DNA of 64,000 bases from Bartonella sp. 220B (GCF_026930205.1 NZ_JANHOI010000001.1:124001-188000); one strand, 5' to 3'; counted from the stretch's first letter, positions 52,780-61,614 are shown. Numbers and translations are program-made. Notes: generated from the sequence alone by a model not told the origin.

Positions 52780-53289
52780 TTAATGACATTTCTGGACCGC
52801 GTTTAATGCAGCAGTTATACCTTTTAAGGAATAAGTATAGGTGGTATGGGTTCCTCGTTTTGAAAGTGCTTTCACCGTCATACTCATCCCAGAACGCATA
52901 GCAGAAACAAGCTGCTTTTCTAGCGCTGATGATGCCAACCAAGCCGATGAATCTTTCGTAAAAAAATCAAAATCCACATTTCCAATGGTCACAGTAACTT
53001 TTGATCCTTCTTTAAGTGTATATCCAGCCATAAATTGTGGTTCAAATGAGATAGGTGAATCCGAACGCTTGGTAACCAAAAAGAAATTATCGCCATGATT
53101 AACCGTCGTTGGAAGTGCCTCTAAAGGTACCGATAACACGTAGCAAATCGTATTCTTCGGTGATTTATAAGAATAAGCTCCCCACGCTTCAAACTGATTC
53201 AAACGGCTTGGCGTTTGTGCACACGCTTCTCCGAAAGTAACCAGAACCATTATAGATGCAGCAATAATCGTCTTTTCAAACATCTTCAT
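52780..53289 (-). CDS. Invasion-associated locus B (IalB) family secreted protein
   Basis: A 169-residue protein with a signal peptide (KTIIAASIMVLVTFGEACAQ) and a beta-rich periplasmic domain. Features of the IalB family are FEAWGAYSY, an early Cys (NTICYVLS), FMAGYTLKEGSKVTVTIG and a C-terminal Cys close to the end (VQKCH) that could form a disulfide with the first. The founding member, Bartonella bacilliformis IalB, promotes erythrocyte invasion. Family members are widespread in Rhizobiales and not all act in virulence. This is a paralogue-type member, since no ialA (invasion-associated Nudix hydrolase) is adjacent. Confidence 0.85.
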   Translation of the reverse strand: MKMFEKTIIAASIMVLVTFGEACAQTPSRLNQFEAWGAYSYKSPKNTICYVLSVPLEALPTTVNHGDNFFLVTKRSDSPISFEPQFMAGYTLKEGSKVTVTIGNVDFDFFTKDSSAWLASSALEKQLVSAMRSGMSMTVKALSKRGTHTTYTYSLKGITAALNAVQKCH

Positions 53290-54036
53290 TTAGCTCACTT
53301 CTTTAGTCTCTAACAAGATTCTCATCATGAAAAAAGCTCATAAACGCTTTAATTGTAATCGTTCTTATCCTTTCAACAAGCAAAAAAATTTTACTCTAAC
53401 AAGAAAAGATTTTTATTTAACTTTGACTCTTCGGTTGTTACGAAATATGGAATTTTTATTCAATAACCAGATTGTGAAAAATAACATCTTGATTGTATGC
53501 TACAAATTCCATTTCTCCTATAAAAAATCTTTCTTCTTTAAGCAATCAGACTTTCAAATAAAGTGTGAATATAGCATCACCCTGTTAAGAAATAAACCAC
53601 GCCCTTACACCACGGAAAATTTGTTGTAAAGTTCCAGAAATGTATTCCATAAAGGAACAGCCTTTCGAATATCATTATAAATTTAACATGATTAATGCAT
53701 TTGCGTTAATAAAAATCACAAAATATTCGCCCTTCAACAAATTATAGTGTGTCCACACTTTCTATTCAATACTGTTTAGATATCACCTTTTTACATTCTT
53801 CAAGCCATTTTAATTTTCAAATCCAATTCACGGATAAATTAAAAGACCTAAAAGCATGATAATGGATGCTTTGTGTACAAGCTTCAGAGTTGTTCGCGCT
53901 TTTTGAAATGATGATTCCATTGCTGGAATTCTTTTTAAATCACATGATATCATGAGTGGTTCTAAGCTCTTTAAGAACAGACTGTCTTCCCCATCCACTC
54001 TGTGGTGCATTGTAGAGAATATACCACACCATTTTT
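53290..54036. other. Intergenic region between ptsN and the IalB-like gene
   Basis: About 750 very AT-rich bases. Two open frames were considered: 53327-53629 plus (100 codons, lysine- and phenylalanine-rich) and 53828-54010 minus (60 codons). Neither resembles a known family or has a convincing ribosome-binding site. No DUF1150-like gene, which often follows ptsN in rhizobia, was seen. Confidence 0.45.
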
Positions 54037-54501
54037 TTAAGCTGCATTTGATTCTGAATTCTGAATTAATAGAACGTAAAGTGCATGAGCATCATACGTA
54101 TTACGTAATTTTTGAACAACATCAACATGACGCAAAACACGTGCAATCTGCGATAAAGCTTTTAAGTGATCTGCCCCAGCATTTTCAGGGGCTAAAAGGA
54201 GAAAAATAAGATCTATAGGCTCGTCATCAAGAGCTTCAAAGTCAACAGGGCTTTCAAGGCGCGCAAATAAACCAATGATTCGATGAATATCAGGCAATTT
54301 TCCATGAGGAATCGCAATACCACCACCCAGACCCGTTGAACCTAGTTTTTCACGTTGCAAAACAATATCAAAAATCACACGTGCACTAAGACCTGTCAGT
54401 TCAGAAGCTTTTTCAGACAAAATTTGTAGAACTTGTTTCTTCGAATTCGCTTTAAGAGCCGGAATAATTGCTTCCGGTGCAATTAACTCACTCAAATTCA
54501 T
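54037..54501 (-). CDS. ptsN: PTS nitrogen-regulatory EIIA protein PtsN
   Basis: A 154-residue EIIA-Ntr, the terminal phospho-acceptor of the nitrogen PTS, which regulates metabolism by protein contacts. The active-site histidine is in GIAIPHGKLPDIHR near residue 66. SKKQVLQILSEKASELTG is the typical N-terminal helix. In Rhizobiales it ends the lptC-lptA-lptB-rpoN-hpf-ptsN cluster. Here it is cut off from lptB by an hpf pseudogene and an empty stretch. Confidence 0.93.
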   Translation of the reverse strand: MNLSELIAPEAIIPALKANSKKQVLQILSEKASELTGLSARVIFDIVLQREKLGSTGLGGGIAIPHGKLPDIHRIIGLFARLESPVDFEALDDEPIDLIFLLLAPENAGADHLKALSQIARVLRHVDVVQKLRNTYDAHALYVLLIQNSESNAA

Positions 54502-54609
54502 ATTTTAATTTTCCTTTTACACGCTTAAATACTCATCAATAAATCTGTAAACATATTCATTTTCTTGCATCATCGCATGTGACTTTATTTTTCAATTTAT
54601 AACGGGTGA

Positions 54610-55155
54610 CGGCTCAATTCATCTCACTATCAGTGCAACAATAAATAGTCACTCAGCTCCTCATTAACAGCATGAGAAAACAAAGAAATGAAATTGTCCG
54701 TAAAATTAATTTTCCTACGATAGTCGCAAAGGCATTGTTCGTAAATCTATCAACCTTTTTATTACAAGAACTCGTGTATCATTTCTCATCAGATCTTCCT
54801 CTTCTTTTTAAAACCTAGCTCTTCATAAAATGAGAAGCATATCGAGGTAAAATAGCTTTTTACTTTGATAATCACCATGCAGCTTGAACACCGCCCAACT
54901 ACAACGATCTAAAAAGCTTTAAGTCGTTCAACATTTATTTTAAAGGGATTCACATATTCAGATTAGCATCCGCTGCCATGCATCCGCTTTTAAATGCGCA
55001 ATGCAAACCAACAAAATATCACAAATCTTATTTGACAACCGTAATATATAACCCATGGCGCCACCCTCAAATATCCTAAACAGCGCTATTGTTCCGTTGT
55101 TTTTTCAACAAAAAAGATATCATCAATACCCTCTCTTTTCCAACAACATGCGCAT
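54610..55155 (-). pseudogene. hpf: Decayed hpf (ribosome hibernation promoting factor, long form)
   Basis: Remnants of one HPF/RaiA gene lie in order on the minus strand across several frames. IDDIFFVEKTTEQ lies near 55110. RIFEGGAMGY lies at 55048-55077 and is followed in frame by CIAHLK. KSGCMAADAN lies in a shifted frame. The acidic EEEDL lies near 54790. VLVIKRLIDLRTM at 54733-54775 and NFTDNFISLF...NEEL at about 54660-54707 complete the series. They correspond to rhizobial HPF segments IGDSFR..EEQ, KYFDGGYSGH, CKLHL, DTG..LxA, EEED, VxIxxxxxxLRTM and DMTDxPVFMF..AGND. Stops and frameshifts rule out a product. The position between lptB and ptsN is that of intact hpf in relatives. Confidence 0.75.
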
Positions 55156-55663
55156 TTATTATTTATAGCTCCGTTTATCATTCATTATCAGGTTAATCTA
55201 GTGATATCTTTTCCATGCTATAGTCAAAAGCGAACGAAATCTATAAATATAGTAAAATCACCTCATCTTGTTGAGGATTTTTCAACATTTAGCAAAAATT
55301 CAATTTAAGGTGATCATCATAAAAAAAGTTTTGGCACAAATAAGGAGCCTCTCAACAATAACCCAATAAATAGAACCCCCATTATATTAACAAAACTAAA
55401 AAACATCCGTAGCCTTTTTTCTGCGAGACTGTTGTGTCTTCTGTTTTATTTAAAGTTCTTAATAACATAATCATAGCTTCCGCAACGCATTAATAATTGT
55501 TCTTGGTTATACAATGGAGACGCATCTTTATAATCGCAGTTAAGAATCAAAATAAAGCTTTACTTCCCCCTGTATAATGCGTTTAATTTTCTGAACATTC
55601 AAGAATGGTGTTTGTGTTCATCATATCCTCTTTAGATTTAAGGTATTCATTGAAACTATAAAA
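55156..55663. other. Empty interval where rpoN lies in related genomes
   Basis: 508 bases upstream of the hpf remnant and downstream of lptB. Rhizobial relatives carry rpoN (sigma-54, about 1.5 kb) here. I could not recognise any sigma-54 segment, including the RpoN box. A small hairpin near 55260-55275 (CCTCA/TGAGG) is followed by ATTTTT on the plus strand. Confidence 0.5.
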
Positions 55664-56458
55664 TCAGAGAGAAAACTGATTTCCTAAATAAATTCTGCGC
55701 ACATCAGCATTGTTGATAATATCGTTGGGACAACCGTGAACTAACACTTGCCCTGCATGAATGATATAAGCACGGTCGACAAGACCTAATGTTTCTCGTA
55801 CATTATGATCTGTTATCAAAACACCAATTCCGCGCTGGGTTAAATAACGAATAAGCTGCTGAATATCAAAAATGGCTATAGGATCAATTCCTGCAAATGG
55901 TTCATCAAGTAACATAAAATGGGGACGAGAAGCTAGAGCACGTGCAATTTCAAGCCGTCGGCGCTCTCCTCCTGATAAAGAAAGAGCCGACATCTTGCGT
56001 AGATGATCAATTTTAAATTCATGTAAAAGAGCATCCAATTCTTCACGTCTCTTGAGGGGATCCTTTTCAACACCTTCCAAAACAGCCTTGATATTGTTTT
56101 CTACTGAAAGTCCGCGAAAAATCGACGCTTCTTGCGGAAGATACCCAAGACCTAAACGTGCACGTCGATACATTGGTAGATGGGTGACATCAAATCCATC
56201 AATTCTAATAGACCCTCCATCAGATTTAATAAGGCCCGTAACCATATAAAAACAAGTTGTTTTACCCGCACCATTGGGACCTAAAATTCCAACAGACTCT
56301 CCAGTACGAATACCAAAAGAAACTCCCTTAACAACCTGCCTTCCACGATAAAACTTAATCAAACGACTAGCAATCAAAGTCCCCTTTAAACGCTTTTTTA
56401 AAGCTTCATTTGCAAGATCATTTCTGTCCGTCTGTTTTTTTCTTTTGATTCCAAACAT
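55664..56458 (-). CDS. lptB: LPS export ABC transporter ATPase LptB
   Basis: A 264-residue ATPase powering extraction of lipopolysaccharide from the inner membrane by LptB2FG. Walker A is GPNGAGKTT near residue 58, the Q-loop is GYLPQEASIFRGL, the signature is LSGGERRRLEIARAL near 164 and Walker B is FMLLDEPFAGIDP. A 25-residue basic N-terminal extension precedes the core. It follows lptA by six bases in the lptC-lptA-lptB unit. Confidence 0.96.
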   Translation of the reverse strand: MFGIKRKKQTDRNDLANEALKKRLKGTLIASRLIKFYRGRQVVKGVSFGIRTGESVGILGPNGAGKTTCFYMVTGLIKSDGGSIRIDGFDVTHLPMYRRARLGLGYLPQEASIFRGLSVENNIKAVLEGVEKDPLKRREELDALLHEFKIDHLRKMSALSLSGGERRRLEIARALASRPHFMLLDEPFAGIDPIAIFDIQQLIRYLTQRGIGVLITDHNVRETLGLVDRAYIIHAGQVLVHGCPNDIINNADVRRIYLGNQFSL

Positions 56459-56464
56459 AAAATC

Positions 56465-57070
56465 TTAATGGCCATTTTTTTGATTTTGTTTGAAAATAAT
56501 AGAAACACGGCCCTTTTTCTCAGATGTCTCACAACCTTCTAAAAAAGCCTTTCCGCTTTTCATATCTGCCGTTAGCTTGCATCCTGTTGCCACATTATCA
56601 CCATCAGTTAATACAACATTATTCCCTGTTAAATGCATGATTTTCGACTTACCATCAAAAACGCCCTTATCACCTGTAGCAATCTGTGTAGCATTTTTTA
56701 TATAAACTTTTCCTAAAGCTTCCATTTTCTTAATACCTGTTGAACCAAACCAAGCAGGCAATGCCTTTATCTCTCCTTGATCCTTATGAGCACCTTTATA
56801 TGCTTTATCGTAGTACACAACCAATTTTGCCGTTCGCAAAAGGCGTTCACCTTGAATCACCGAAACATTACCATTAAAGAGCGCTATCCCCTCTTTATCA
56901 CGTATTTCTAAAGAATTCGCATAAAGTTCTAATGGTTCTTTGTCGTTTGATAAATTAATTCCAAAATGAGCAACTTCAGCATATCCCAAAACTGTTCCAA
57001 TCCCTAACATTCCCATGCCTAAAGCCACAATCATACTCAACCATTTTTTGTATGGTTTCTTCGGCTTCAT
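56465..57070 (-). CDS. lptA: LPS transport periplasmic protein LptA
   Basis: A 201-residue periplasmic OstA-like protein that bridges LptC and LptD for LPS transit. It begins with a basic region and a signal anchor (WLSMIVALGMGMLGIGTVLG). The beta-jellyroll follows with LYANSLEIRDKEGIALFNGNV and further VxVxGDKGVFDGKS repeats. An upstream ATG at 57103 is in frame, but the start at 57070 has AAGGG nearby and gives the normal signal. It lies 83 bases after lptC and six before lptB. Confidence 0.9.
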   Translation of the reverse strand: MKPKKPYKKWLSMIVALGMGMLGIGTVLGYAEVAHFGINLSNDKEPLELYANSLEIRDKEGIALFNGNVSVIQGERLLRTAKLVVYYDKAYKGAHKDQGEIKALPAWFGSTGIKKMEALGKVYIKNATQIATGDKGVFDGKSKIMHLTGNNVVLTDGDNVATGCKLTADMKSGKAFLEGCETSEKKGRVSIIFKQNQKNGH

Positions 57071-57153
57071 CTCATCACCCTTAATTCCTCTGTCCATATA
57101 CACACAGACTTATTTTTCATAATAGACACTTAAAAAGTCGTATTGAAACTTTC

Positions 57154-57798
57154 TCATTGCTTATCAAGCACTAAATGCACACCACCATGAAAGTACATAT
57201 TTTGTCCTTTTTTTCGAATTTGCAAAGCATTGGCTGCAAGATGCAAACCTGCACGCTGAATATTGACAGGTTGATTTGTGTTTAATTGCCCCTCAGATAA
57301 ATTAATATTTGCCGCCATAAATTGCGCAGTCATTCCATCATTTGTTGTAATAGTGAATGGCTTATCCAGTTGTAAACAACCATTCATATTATCATAAACT
57401 CCCCCTTGCGCATCAAGAAAAACCCGTCTTTGTTTACCCAAATGCGCTTCAGCTGTGATATTTTTCAACCCAATCACTCCAGAACGGATACGATCTTGAA
57501 ATACCTTTTCTGCTTTAAGCCAATAAGGCTCATGAGAGCGCGTATAACCTTCTAATTTTGGATTGACCATTGTTAATTTCATTATCTCTCCCTCTTCACT
57601 CTTTAAAGTAACAGGATCAGAAGAAACGGGAACAAAGAAAAATGTAAACCAGCAAAAAACCAGTGCTGCCACCAATGCCAAAAGAGGTAAAAAAAACTTC
57701 AATAGGCTAATGCGACGCGAATGACGGTATGCTTTTTTAAAAATATCACTGCAAGATGATTTTGCTGAAAAAGCTTCATAATAATTGTGTACGGACAT
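57154..57798 (-). CDS. lptC: LPS export accessory protein LptC
   Basis: A 214-residue bitopic protein of the Lpt bridge. A single N-terminal span (FFLPLLALVAALVFCWFTFF) is followed by a periplasmic beta-jellyroll with LTMVNPKLEGYTRSHEPYWL, as in alphaproteobacterial LptC (DUF1239). It accepts LPS from LptB2FG and hands it to LptA. It is the first gene of the lptC-lptA-lptB run; the next gene upstream, ihfB, is divergent. Confidence 0.92.
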   Translation of the reverse strand: MSVHNYYEAFSAKSSCSDIFKKAYRHSRRISLLKFFLPLLALVAALVFCWFTFFFVPVSSDPVTLKSEEGEIMKLTMVNPKLEGYTRSHEPYWLKAEKVFQDRIRSGVIGLKNITAEAHLGKQRRVFLDAQGGVYDNMNGCLQLDKPFTITTNDGMTAQFMAANINLSEGQLNTNQPVNIQRAGLHLAANALQIRKKGQNMYFHGGVHLVLDKQ

Positions 57799-57987
57799 AC
57801 TACCCTAATCTCTTAAATATTCCGTGTTTTCAACCTGTATAACCTTTATAAAAGGGATTTTCAAATTTTGTTTCTTGCAATTTGTTTTTTCTTGGTTTTA
57901 TTTTGCTTTCAACCATTTATATGTTGTAATATGCATACATAAAATGCACAATTATAAAAAACCTTTTTATATGAAAGCGAGGCTATT

Positions 57988-58278
57988 TTGGTTAAATCAG
58001 AGCTTGTGCAAATTATTGCCCGTCAGAATCCGCATCTTTTCCAACGTGATGTGGAAAATATTGTGAACGCTATTTTTGAGGAAATTTCAACAGCACTTGC
58101 TAATGGTAATCGCGTTGAACTTCGCGGATTTGGGGCTTTTTCTGTTAAAAGCCGCTCCGCCCGTAACGGTCGTAATCCACGAACAGGTGAAGCCGTTGTC
58201 GTTGAAGAAAAATGGATTCCTTTTTTCAAAACTGGCAAGGAATTGCGTGATCGCCTTAATCAACGAGTGACTTTATGA
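57988..58278 (+). CDS. ihfB: Integration host factor subunit beta
   Basis: A 96-residue DNA-bending protein of the HU/IHF family that works as a heterodimer with IhfA. The helical N-terminus is [15 protein letters not shown]. The family signature is [21 protein letters not shown] near residue 50, including the intercalating proline of NPRTG. The start is TTG at 57988 with GAGG five bases upstream, which gives the family N-terminus; no ATG lies at the right place. The stop overlaps the next gene by four bases (ATGA). Confidence 0.95.
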   Translation: MVKSELVQIIARQNPHLFQRDVENIVNAIFEEISTALANGNRVELRGFGAFSVKSRSARNGRNPRTGEAVVVEEKWIPFFKTGKELRDRLNQRVTL

Positions 58279-58571
58279 TAATTAAGCGTATTCTTTCAGT
58301 AGCTTCTTTGGTAGTTTTTACAGTATTCTTAGTTGCTTTTATTTTAGTAAATCGTCAAATAGTTGCATTGACGCTTGTCCCTTTTCGGATAAACTCTGAA
58401 AGTTTTATTTACCATGCTCCTTTTTTTATATGGCTCTTTTTCTTTTTTGGTCTTGGTATTTTACTAGGAATCTTAATTAATTGGTTTGCATATCATAAAT
58501 GCAAAAAAGCGCTAAAAAAAAGCAGCGCTGAGCTCGAGAAATTAAAAACCTCTATTACAAATATAGTGTAA
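58275..58571 (+). CDS. LapA-domain (DUF1049) membrane protein
   Basis: A 98-residue inner-membrane protein with two spans, [20 protein letters not shown] and [20 protein letters not shown], and a short basic, coiled C-terminus. It matches the LapA/LapB-type DUF1049 layout; in E. coli LapA is linked to LPS assembly control. Following ihfB with a four-base overlap is a conserved arrangement in Proteobacteria. Confidence 0.82.
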   Translation: MIIKRILSVASLVVFTVFLVAFILVNRQIVALTLVPFRINSESFIYHAPFFIWLFFFFGLGILLGILINWFAYHKCKKALKKSSAELEKLKTSITNIV

Positions 58572-58722
58572 TAGTATTTTAGTGAAATCTTTTCTTTGTT
58601 GTGTTCAACGGAGAGTAAAATGCTCTTTCTCTTTTTTCCTATACATGCTTTAATTAAAAATCTCTGCACTCTTACAAGAAATTTAAGAGCTTTTTAATGT
58701 AAACTTTTAAAATACCTGTATC

Positions 58723-59667
58723 ATGATACCGAATATGCCTGCACAATGTATTCAACCTCACCAAAATGATAAATATCCGCAGGAAAAGCTACCTCTTATT
58801 TTAGAAACAGGTATAAGTGGAGATTATGCCCTCATAGATTCTGGAAATGGGCAAAAATTAGAACGTTATGGAGCTTACCGCATTATCCGTCCTGAAGGTC
58901 AAGCATTATGGAAACCTGCTTTACCACAAAAATATTGGGTAGATGTTGATGCTATTTTTACAGGAAACCGAGAAGAAGAAGGGGTGGGTCGCTGGCATTT
59001 TCCCAAAAAACCGCTGGGTGAAACTTGGCCTCTTTCTTGGAATGGACTGTCTTTTCTAGGTCGTTTTACTTCTTTTCGTCACGTGGGGGTCTTTCCTGAA
59101 CAAGATGCCCATTGGCGTTTTATAGAAGAACAAATTATTAAAACTCAACGTCCGGTAAAATTGCTCAATCTTTTTGGCTATACAGGGATTGCTTCTCTGA
59201 TTGGCGCTCGCACAGGTGCGCATGTTACGCATGTTGATGCTTCTAAAAAAGCTATCGCTTGGGCAAAAGCTAATCAAGAAAAAGCAGAATTGACGGATCG
59301 TTCTATTCGTTGGATTTGCGATGATGCTGTAAAATTTGTCGAACGTGAACTGCGGCGCAAAAAAACTTATGATATGATTCTTCTTGATCCTCCTGCATAT
59401 GGGCGCGGACCTCATGGCGAAATTTGGCAACTGTTCGATCACTTACCGGCTATGATTACAAACTGTCGTAAACTTCTCTCTGATAAACCTCTTGCCATCA
59501 TTCTTACAGCTTATTCTATTCGTGCTTCTTTCTATGCACTTCATGCTTTAATGCGTGATGAATTCATAAATCTTGGTGGCACAATCGAATCAGGAGAGCT
59601 TATCTTGCGTGAAGAAGCCGCTGGACGCGCCCTTTCTACTTCCCTTTTTAGCCGTTGGATTGCCTGA
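58723..59667 (+). CDS. Class I SAM-dependent methyltransferase (RlmI/RlmK-like)
   Basis: A 314-residue Rossmann-fold methyltransferase. The SAM-binding motif LLNLFGYTGIASLIGARTGA lies near residue 150 (core NLFGYTG). The acidic HVDASKKAIAWAKANQ follows. The target-base motif is MILLDPPAYGRGPHGEIWQL near residue 224. The DPPxYGRG motif is typical of rRNA m5C/m2G-type methyltransferases of the RlmI/RlmK group. The precise substrate is not known. A second Met at 58735 could be the start. The next gene begins two bases after its stop. Confidence 0.82.
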   Translation: MIPNMPAQCIQPHQNDKYPQEKLPLILETGISGDYALIDSGNGQKLERYGAYRIIRPEGQALWKPALPQKYWVDVDAIFTGNREEEGVGRWHFPKKPLGETWPLSWNGLSFLGRFTSFRHVGVFPEQDAHWRFIEEQIIKTQRPVKLLNLFGYTGIASLIGARTGAHVTHVDASKKAIAWAKANQEKAELTDRSIRWICDDAVKFVERELRRKKTYDMILLDPPAYGRGPHGEIWQLFDHLPAMITNCRKLLSDKPLAIILTAYSIRASFYALHALMRDEFINLGGTIESGELILREEAAGRALSTSLFSRWIA

Positions 59668-59669
59668 AT

Positions 59670-60524
59670 ATGTGTATACCCAAAACTGGTAAGGTTAAAG
59701 AAATTACCTCCCTTAGTAATCCTATTATCAAAGATCTTCGAGCACTCAGTCAAAAGAAAAACCGGAATCGAGAAGGGCTTTTTATGGCAGAAGGGCTTAA
59801 ATTGGTGATTGATGCTCTCAATCTCGGCTGGACTATACAAACACTCATTTTTTCTAAAAGTAAAATTGGTAATGCCGCTATCGAAAATACTGCTGCACAT
59901 ACAGTGTCCAATGGCGGTTTTGTCATTAAAGCCTCAGAAAAGGTAATGGAATCTATTACCCGTCGTGATAACCCACAAACAGTTATTGGCATTTTCAAAC
60001 AACAGTGGCATTCCCTTGAAACAATAAAAGGACATGTCACAGATGTTTATGTTGCTCTTGATCGTGTGCGTGATCCTGGAAATCTCGGTACCATTATTCG
60101 TACTGCTGATGCAGTAGGAGCTAAAGGCGTTATTTTGATCGGCGAAACAACAGATCCTTTTTCGCCCGAAACAGTACGTGCAACAATGGGATCAATTTTT
60201 TCCATACCGCTCTATCGTTTGGATGAAAATGCCTTTTTAAACTGGTCTTCTCACTTTAAAGGGATAATCATTGGCACACATCTCAAAGGATCTATTGACT
60301 ATCGTACAATTGATTTCAAAAATGGCCCTATTATACTTCTCATGGGAAATGAAAAACAGGGACTAACAGATATTCTTACAAATCGTTGTGATAAACTCGC
60401 ACGTATACCACAAAGTGGACGTGCTGACTCGCTTAATCTAGCGATAGCCACAGCTCTCATGCTTTATGAAATTCGCCGACCTTATTTAACACTGGAACAT
60501 GCGAGGACAGAATATGATACGTAA
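59670..60524 (+). CDS. SpoU/TrmH-family RNA 2'-O-methyltransferase
   Basis: A 284-residue SPOUT-class methyltransferase. An N-terminal substrate-binding domain has EITSLSNPIIKDLRALSQKK and FMAEGLKLVIDAL. The catalytic knot has ALDRVRDPGNLGTIIRTADA near residue 130 (motif 1 with DPGNLGTIIRT), ILLMGNEKQGL (motif 2) and PQSGRADSLNLAIATALMLYE (motif 3, in part SLNLAIA). It probably methylates a ribose in rRNA or tRNA. Its open frame extends to a TTG at 59655 in the preceding gene; ATG at 59670 is preferred. It overlaps lspA by 11 bases. Confidence 0.88.
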   Translation: MCIPKTGKVKEITSLSNPIIKDLRALSQKKNRNREGLFMAEGLKLVIDALNLGWTIQTLIFSKSKIGNAAIENTAAHTVSNGGFVIKASEKVMESITRRDNPQTVIGIFKQQWHSLETIKGHVTDVYVALDRVRDPGNLGTIIRTADAVGAKGVILIGETTDPFSPETVRATMGSIFSIPLYRLDENAFLNWSSHFKGIIIGTHLKGSIDYRTIDFKNGPIILLMGNEKQGLTDILTNRCDKLARIPQSGRADSLNLAIATALMLYEIRRPYLTLEHARTEYDT

Positions 60525-61017
60525 ATCGCTGCCTTTTTTTATCCTTGGCTTAGTACTTATGATAGGACTTGATCAAGCAGTCAAATACTGGGTTATGCAT
60601 AATATACTCTTAGGAACAGAAAAAACACTTCTTCCTTTTCTTTCTCTCTACCATGTACGTAATTCTGGTATTGCATTTTCGTTTTTTTCTTCTTTTTCTC
60701 ACTGGGGGCTTATTGCCATTACATTTGCTATTCTTGTTTTTCTTTTATGGGTCTGGAAAAATGTTGAGTATAATAAATCTTTAACGCGTTTTGGACTTAC
60801 TCTTATTATTGGCGGAGCAATCGGAAATCTTATTGACCGTATTCGTTTTCACCATGTCACTGATTATATACTCTTTCATATCGATGATATTTTTTATTTT
60901 GCTATTTTCAATCTTGCCGATAGTTTTATAACACTTGGTGTTATTGCTATCCTTTTTGAAGAATTGCGTAATTGGATAAAAACAAAACGTCATTCCAACC
61001 ACACATCTACTCAATAA
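60514..61017 (+). CDS. lspA: Lipoprotein signal peptidase (signal peptidase II)
   Basis: A 167-residue aspartic protease of the inner membrane that cleaves prolipoprotein signal peptides. The first span is FFILGLVLMIGLDQAVKYW. The catalytic aspartates are in GNLIDRIRFHHVTDYI (near 108) and FNLADSFITLGV (near 132). VRNSGIAFSFF is the conserved NxGxAF site. The frame opens at 60499, but the ATG at 60514 with GAGGA upstream is chosen. The start lies inside the preceding gene, so translation is coupled. Confidence 0.95.
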   Translation: MIRKSLPFFILGLVLMIGLDQAVKYWVMHNILLGTEKTLLPFLSLYHVRNSGIAFSFFSSFSHWGLIAITFAILVFLLWVWKNVEYNKSLTRFGLTLIIGGAIGNLIDRIRFHHVTDYILFHIDDIFYFAIFNLADSFITLGVIAILFEELRNWIKTKRHSNHTSTQ

Positions 61018-61442
61018 GAGCTTGTTCATTTACTGGGGATCATTGCATTTTCTAAAATATGTTTAGAAAACGTTCATATCTTTACATCTTATATTTTTGA
61101 GATCATTCTTTATCATTTTTCATGTAGTGTTCAAAATTCTTGAGTCTTTTTTTGTTTTTTCAACGCCTCTTATTCCGAAACACAAAAAACATTTAACAAC
61201 AGATCAATAGATAAATCATCATGTGTCTTAAAAGGTATAATGTTTACTCAATCATATAGCATCATGAACGTAAAAAGATCACATCCAGTAAATTTCACAG
61301 GATATTATTGTGATAAGAAATAAAGAAAGCCTCACACTCTAAGCTTTTCTCTTATAAACTCTTACAAAAAAGACTTTATAGTTTTACTTAAAATAAGTCT
61401 TTTCCTTACCAATTTGTAAGGTTTCTTTCGAATGAAAATCTC
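61018..61442. other. Intergenic region between lspA and the ybhL leader
   Basis: About 425 AT-rich bases without an open frame, RNA gene or clear terminator that I can support. Confidence 0.5.
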
Positions 61443-61470
61443 TTGTAATTTTAAAATAAATCCCCATAAT
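61443..61470 (+). promoter_or_regulatory. Candidate promoter of the ybhL leader transcript
   Basis: TTGTAA (61443-61448) and CATAAT (61465-61470) are separated by 16 bases. The expected transcription start, near 61477, coincides with the 5' edge of the structured leader. Confidence 0.45.
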
Positions 61471-61476
61471 AAAAGG

Positions 61477-61600
61477 AGGTATGCTGGAATTCCACCGGCG
61501 GCGCCTGGGGTTGGTTATATAGGGTGAATGAGGGTTTACACAAGCCTGCTCTTATAAAGAGATAACCTTTTAACTCCGACATCTGGTGGAACATATGCTA
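61477..61600 (+). ncRNA. ybhL leader RNA (structured 5' UTR element)
   Basis: A GC-richer stretch in AT-rich surroundings, directly in front of a YbhL/Bax-inhibitor-1 gene. Pairing is evident. The outer helix joins TATG (61480-61483) and TTCCACC (61490-61496) to the continuous GGTGGAACATA (61585-61595). An inner helix joins GGTTAT (61513-61518) to ATAACC (61562-61567). A hairpin CTCTT-ATA-AAGAG spans 61549-61561. The ybhL motif was described from comparative genomics of alphaproteobacteria as a putative cis-regulatory RNA upstream of ybhL, with no known ligand. The element ends at the edge of the ribosome-binding site AAAGGA (61600-61605), so translational control is plausible. Confidence 0.78.
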
Positions 61601-61614
61601 AAGGACTTTATATT

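Noticed and set aside
53327-53629. 100-codon lysine- and phenylalanine-rich frame
   Set aside because: Composition reflects AT-rich non-coding sequence; no ribosome-binding site or known domain.
53828-54010. 60-codon minus-strand frame just downstream of ptsN
   Set aside because: Position suggested a DUF1150-like gene, but the sequence does not match that family and no other support exists.
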